Positions 22,563 through 25,341 of a stretch of DNA of 25,341 nt are shown in pieces (the stretch's first letter is position 1; the number at the start of each line of letters is the position of its first letter). Origin of the DNA: Clostridia bacterium (GTDB taxonomy: Bacteria > Bacillota_A > Clostridia > Lachnospirales > Cellulosilyticaceae). The position numbers were made by a program, and so were the translations under genes. The stretch spans positions 1 to 25,341 of the forward strand of contig JARBTY010000044.1 of assembly GCA_029239935.1 (NCBI GenBank). The letters are read 5' to 3'. Below the pieces are notes generated by a model. It made no database searches. It was not told where the DNA came from and saw only the letters and a program-made list of their open reading frames with translations.

Positions 22563-23444
22563 ATGAGTGCTATTGAAATTAAAAATCTGACGAGAAATTA
22601 TAGAAATGGGCGTGGTGTGTTTGATCTTTCTTTTTCGGTTAAAAAAGGCGAGGTGTTCGGCTTTTTAGGGCCAAATGGTGCTGGAAAGACCACCACAATC
22701 CGGCATCTGATGGGCTTTTTGCAGCCAAAATCGGGAAGCTGTACCATTGGCGGGATGGACTGTTGGCGTGACAACGCGAAAGTCCAGGCAAAGCTTGGTT
22801 ATATTCCAGGCGAAATTAATTTCTTTGACGATATGACAGGGGCAGATTTTTTGAAATTCTCATCAAAATACCGAGGAATCAAATCGGATGGTCGTAAAAA
22901 AGAATTACTCAACCGTTTTGACATTAATCCGAAGGGCAAGCTCAAAAAGATGAGTAAGGGAATGAAACAAAAGGTTGGTATTGTGGCAGCTTTTATGCAT
23001 GATCCGGATGTACTGATTCTTGATGAACCGACCAGCGGGCTTGACCCATTGATGCAGAGTCGTTTTATTGAACTGATTATAGAGGAAAAGAAGCGAGGCA
23101 AGACTATTCTCATGTCGAGCCATATGTTTGAGGAGGTTGAACGTACCTGTCATCGTATTGGTATCATTCGTGACGGCAAACTGGCTGCGGTTGATGCTGT
23201 AGATGCGCTGAAAGCAGCACAGGTAAAGAAATACATTATTACATTTGAAAATTCTAAAGCTGCCGAGGATTTTACCAAAGAGAATTTGCAAGCAGAGATC
23301 ATGACACATCACAGAGTGACTGTAACAGTTCAAAATAATATCCAGGAGTTGATTGCAGCCATGAACCGTTATCCTGTAGTGAATCTCTCCGCTAAGACCC
23401 AAAGTCTTGAAGAAATTTTCATGCACTATTACGGAGGTGAATGA
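22563..23444 (+). CDS. ABC transporter ATP-binding protein (exporter type)
   Basis: A 293-residue ATPase of the ABC-2 exporter group. Walker A GPNGAGKT (36-43), a degenerate signature MSKGMKQKVG in place of LSGGQ, Walker B VLILDEPTSGLD, and the switch His in SSHMFEEVE. A C-terminal domain of about 80 residues is typical of drug, peptide or ion exporters. AAGGAGG precedes the ATG. It overlaps the permease gene start by four bases (ATGA) if that starts at 23441. Cargo is unknown; there are no peptide-modification or immunity genes nearby. Confidence 0.92.
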   Translation: MSAIEIKNLTRNYRNGRGVFDLSFSVKKGEVFGFLGPNGAGKTTTIRHLMGFLQPKSGSCTIGGMDCWRDNAKVQAKLGYIPGEINFFDDMTGADFLKFSSKYRGIKSDGRKKELLNRFDINPKGKLKKMSKGMKQKVGIVAAFMHDPDVLILDEPTSGLDPLMQSRFIELIIEEKKRGKTILMSSHMFEEVERTCHRIGIIRDGKLAAVDAVDALKAAQVKKYIITFENSKAAEDFTKENLQAEIMTHHRVTVTVQNNIQELIAAMNRYPVVNLSAKTQSLEEIFMHYYGGE

Positions 23445-23446
23445 CC

Positions 23447-24247
23447 ATGATGAACTTTACATTATATAAGCAAGGGATAAAAGGAAGCTGGAAAATGCTT
23501 TTGATCTTTTTCGCCGTGCTGACTTTGTATGTCTCAATGATTATCTCCATGTTTGATCCAGAAAAAATAGCTCTGCTGGATGAATATGTGAGGATGATGC
23601 CTGAAATCATGGCTGCCGTAGGTATGACTGCGGGAGCAGCAACACTTCTTGGATTTATATCGTCCTATCTTTACGGTTTCATACTCATTGTGTTTCCAAT
23701 GGTGTTTTCAATTCTTTATGGCAACAAGCTGATTGCAGGCTATGTGGACAGGGGCTCCATGACCTATCTGCTTGCCGCACCGGTAAAACGTCGCACAGTG
23801 GCATTCACACAGATGAAAGTGCTAGTCACAGGAATCCTAGCACTGGTGCTGTACATTACTATTCTGGAACTTTCAATTTCTGAAGCGACTTTCCCCGGAA
23901 AACTTGAGATTAGCAAATTACTTATCTTAAACTTTGGACTTTTGTGTTTACATTTGTTTACTGGCGGAATTTGTTTCTTCTGCTCTTGCCTGTTCAGCGA
24001 TATGAAATACAGCGTTGGCTTTGGGGCGGGTATTCCGGCATTGGAGTTTATTATTCAGATGCTTTCAAACACAGGTGAACAAGTGGAGAACGTGAAATAC
24101 GCCACATATTTCACTTTATTTAATCCGGAAGGAATTATAAAGGGCGAAGGCAGTGCAATAGCCGGAGTCATTACATTGTTTATAGGAGCGATTATAGTGT
24201 ATTCAGTAGCAATTGTAGTGTTTTCAAAAAAGGACTTGCATATATAA
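23447..24247 (+). CDS. ABC-2 type exporter permease
   Basis: A 266-residue integral membrane protein with about six hydrophobic segments (roughly 17-35, 60-90, 108-130, 150-175, 182-200 and 235-258 as read by eye). It includes the common exporter phrase DRGSMTYLLAAPVKRRTVAFTQ truncated to its core: GSMTYLLAAPVKR. It pairs with the ATPase directly upstream. The ATG at 23447 is chosen since GGAGG lies nine bases upstream; ATG 23441 overlaps the ATPase stop and is only three bases from that site. No clear terminator follows. Confidence 0.88.
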   Translation: MMNFTLYKQGIKGSWKMLLIFFAVLTLYVSMIISMFDPEKIALLDEYVRMMPEIMAAVGMTAGAATLLGFISSYLYGFILIVFPMVFSILYGNKLIAGYVDRGSMTYLLAAPVKRRTVAFTQMKVLVTGILALVLYITILELSISEATFPGKLEISKLLILNFGLLCLHLFTGGICFFCSCLFSDMKYSVGFGAGIPALEFIIQMLSNTGEQVENVKYATYFTLFNPEGIIKGEGSAIAGVITLFIGAIIVYSVAIVVFSKKDLHI

Positions 24248-24358
24248 TCTAAGATAAAAATTGAATAATATGTCTCGATGTATTAATATCAAGGCTATGA
24301 TAGAATGTATTAAGAATGTGGATTTAATTTATTTCAACGAGAAAGTGAGTTATAAATC

Positions 24359-25341
24359 ATGAGAATAATGTATGAAGAAATGAAGACAGTATTTTATCAG
24401 GTCTTGATAAAGAGGGGATTCAACTCTGAACTGGCTATGGAAAATGCCGAACTGTTTGCTCAAAACAGCCTTGATGGGGTTTATACCCATGGTCTGAACA
24501 GATTTCCAAGGACTATTGACTATATCGAAAAGGAGTATATAAAAGTTAATGCAGTCCCTGTCAGGGTTAATGGGATGGGGAGTTTGGAGCAATGGGACGG
24601 GCAGATGGGAATTGGCCCCTCTAACGCAAAAAGAGGGATGGCAAGGGCTGTTGAACTTGCGTCAACTTATGGGATGGGTTGTGTCGCCCTGAGAAACACA
24701 AACCATTGGATGCGAGGCGGTGCCTATGGTCTTCAGGCCGCAGATTCAGGATGTATAGGGATTTGCTTTACAAATACGCTTCCCAATATGCCGCCATGGG
24801 GAGGCAAGGAAAATAGAATTGGAAATAATCCATTTATTATCTCAGTTCCTACAAAAACTGGGCACATCATGCTTGATATGGCCGTATCTCAGTATTCTTT
24901 TGGCATGATTGAAAAAATGGCCAAAGAAGAAAAGACACTTCCTGTGCCAGGGGGATATGATGTAAATGGCCATTTGACAAGTGATGCTAAGCTTCTTTGG
25001 GACTCAAAGCATGTGCTGCCCATTGGCTTTTGGAAAGGATCGGGCCTTTCTATTATGTTAGATCTGCTTGCCGCCATATTATCTCAAGGGAATTCCACTT
25101 ATGAGATTGGCAAACTACCTGAGGAGTTCTCGATTTGCCAGATATTTATTGCATTTGATACCAAAAAGCTAGGGAACTCTTCCTATATGGAAAAGTTGGT
25201 TGAAGATACGGTTTCTTATATTAAGTCTTCAACGGCATTTGAAGAGGGGCAGAAGATATACTATCCTAACGAAAGATCTGTAGCCACAAGAACTGAAAAT
25301 CTAAAAAATGGGATTCCTGTGGATGAAAGCTATTGGAATAA
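24359..25341 (+). CDS. yiaK: YiaK-type 2,3-diketo-L-gulonate reductase (3' partial)
   Basis: The frame runs open off the window end after 327 codons. It belongs to the malate/L-lactate dehydrogenase (Ldh) family and closely follows E. coli YiaK (DlgD), recalled at 332 residues, so only a few residues are missing. Shared features: catalytic His44 in GVYTHGLNRFP, SLEQWDGQMGIG, VALRNTNHWMRGGAYG, MPPWGGKENRIGNNP and the GFWKGSGLSIMLD segment. YiaK reduces 2,3-diketo-L-gulonate to 3-keto-L-gulonate with NADH. The ATG at 24359 aligns with the YiaK start; the ribosome binding site is weak (AAGTGAG). No terminator separates it from the ABC exporter, but the 111-base gap suggests its own promoter. Partner sugar-acid genes may follow outside the window. 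Confidence 0.88.
   Translation, partial: MRIMYEEMKTVFYQVLIKRGFNSELAMENAELFAQNSLDGVYTHGLNRFPRTIDYIEKEYIKVNAVPVRVNGMGSLEQWDGQMGIGPSNAKRGMARAVELASTYGMGCVALRNTNHWMRGGAYGLQAADSGCIGICFTNTLPNMPPWGGKENRIGNNPFIISVPTKTGHIMLDMAVSQYSFGMIEKMAKEEKTLPVPGGYDVNGHLTSDAKLLWDSKHVLPIGFWKGSGLSIMLDLLAAILSQGNSTYEIGKLPEEFSICQIFIAFDTKKLGNSSYMEKLVEDTVSYIKSSTAFEEGQKIYYPNERSVATRTENLKNGIPVDESYWN

Noticed and set aside
22905..23426. Minus-strand ORF of 173 codons inside the exporter ATPase gene
   Set aside because: It is antisense to conserved Walker B and switch regions and has no promoter or ribosome binding site.
22563..24247. ABC exporter pair as a bacteriocin or lantibiotic immunity system
   Set aside because: No precursor peptide, modification enzyme or two-component system lies nearby; cargo cannot be assigned.

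Overview
The window looks like chromosomal DNA of an anaerobic, low-G+C Firmicute (Clostridia or Negativicutes type). Supporting signs are AT-rich intergenic DNA, strong AGGAGG-type ribosome binding sites, Bacillota-style promoters and hairpin/T-tract terminators, a molybdenum hydroxylase of the kind common in purine-degrading anaerobes, and sulfate assimilation through a flavin/iron-sulfur APS reductase. Species cannot be named from the sequence alone. No rRNA, tRNA, CRISPR array or intact insertion sequence was seen.

Layout. (1) 1-1626: the 3' part of a xanthine-dehydrogenase-type molybdopterin subunit, cut by the window start. (2) 1686-2854: a small four-helix membrane protein and a divergent TetR-type regulator, with a 24-bp palindrome over the regulator's -35. 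(3) 3141-13000: a sulfate assimilation locus. cysP-cysT-cysW-cysA import sulfate. A convergent LacI-type regulator follows. Divergent from it are aprA-aprB (APS reductase) and cysD-cysN (ATP sulfurylase). Near-identical 16-bp CG-centred sites lie upstream of both cysP and aprA, each 40.5 bp from its -10 hexamer, so the LacI protein probably controls both transcription units. (4) 13133-14224: an SRPBCC/AHSA1 protein, an ArsR repressor and a 75-residue unknown protein, behind a promoter whose -10 sits between two arms of a 15-bp inverted repeat. (5) 14429-15604: an iron-dependent alcohol dehydrogenase. (6) 15700-20112: a more AT-rich stretch with a frameshifted HelD-like helicase, a Nudix hydrolase, and a cytosolic HtrA-type serine protease fused to an unusual N-terminal region. 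(7) 20290-22437: a second paralogous alcohol dehydrogenase behind a MerR-type 19-bp-spacer promoter, followed by an NAD-dependent epimerase/dehydrogenase. (8) 22563-24247: an ABC exporter ATPase/permease pair. (9) 24359 to the end: a YiaK-type 2,3-diketo-L-gulonate reductase missing only its last few residues.

How the genes work together. Sulfate is imported by CysPTWA, activated to APS by CysDN and reduced to sulfite by AprAB. No APS kinase, PAPS reductase or sulfite reductase is present, so the last step must be encoded elsewhere. The most notable points are a LacI-family regulator apparently in charge of sulfur rather than sugar metabolism, with geometry suggesting activation; the Nudix plus N-domain/trypsin pair; and the MerR-type promoter without a local MerR gene.
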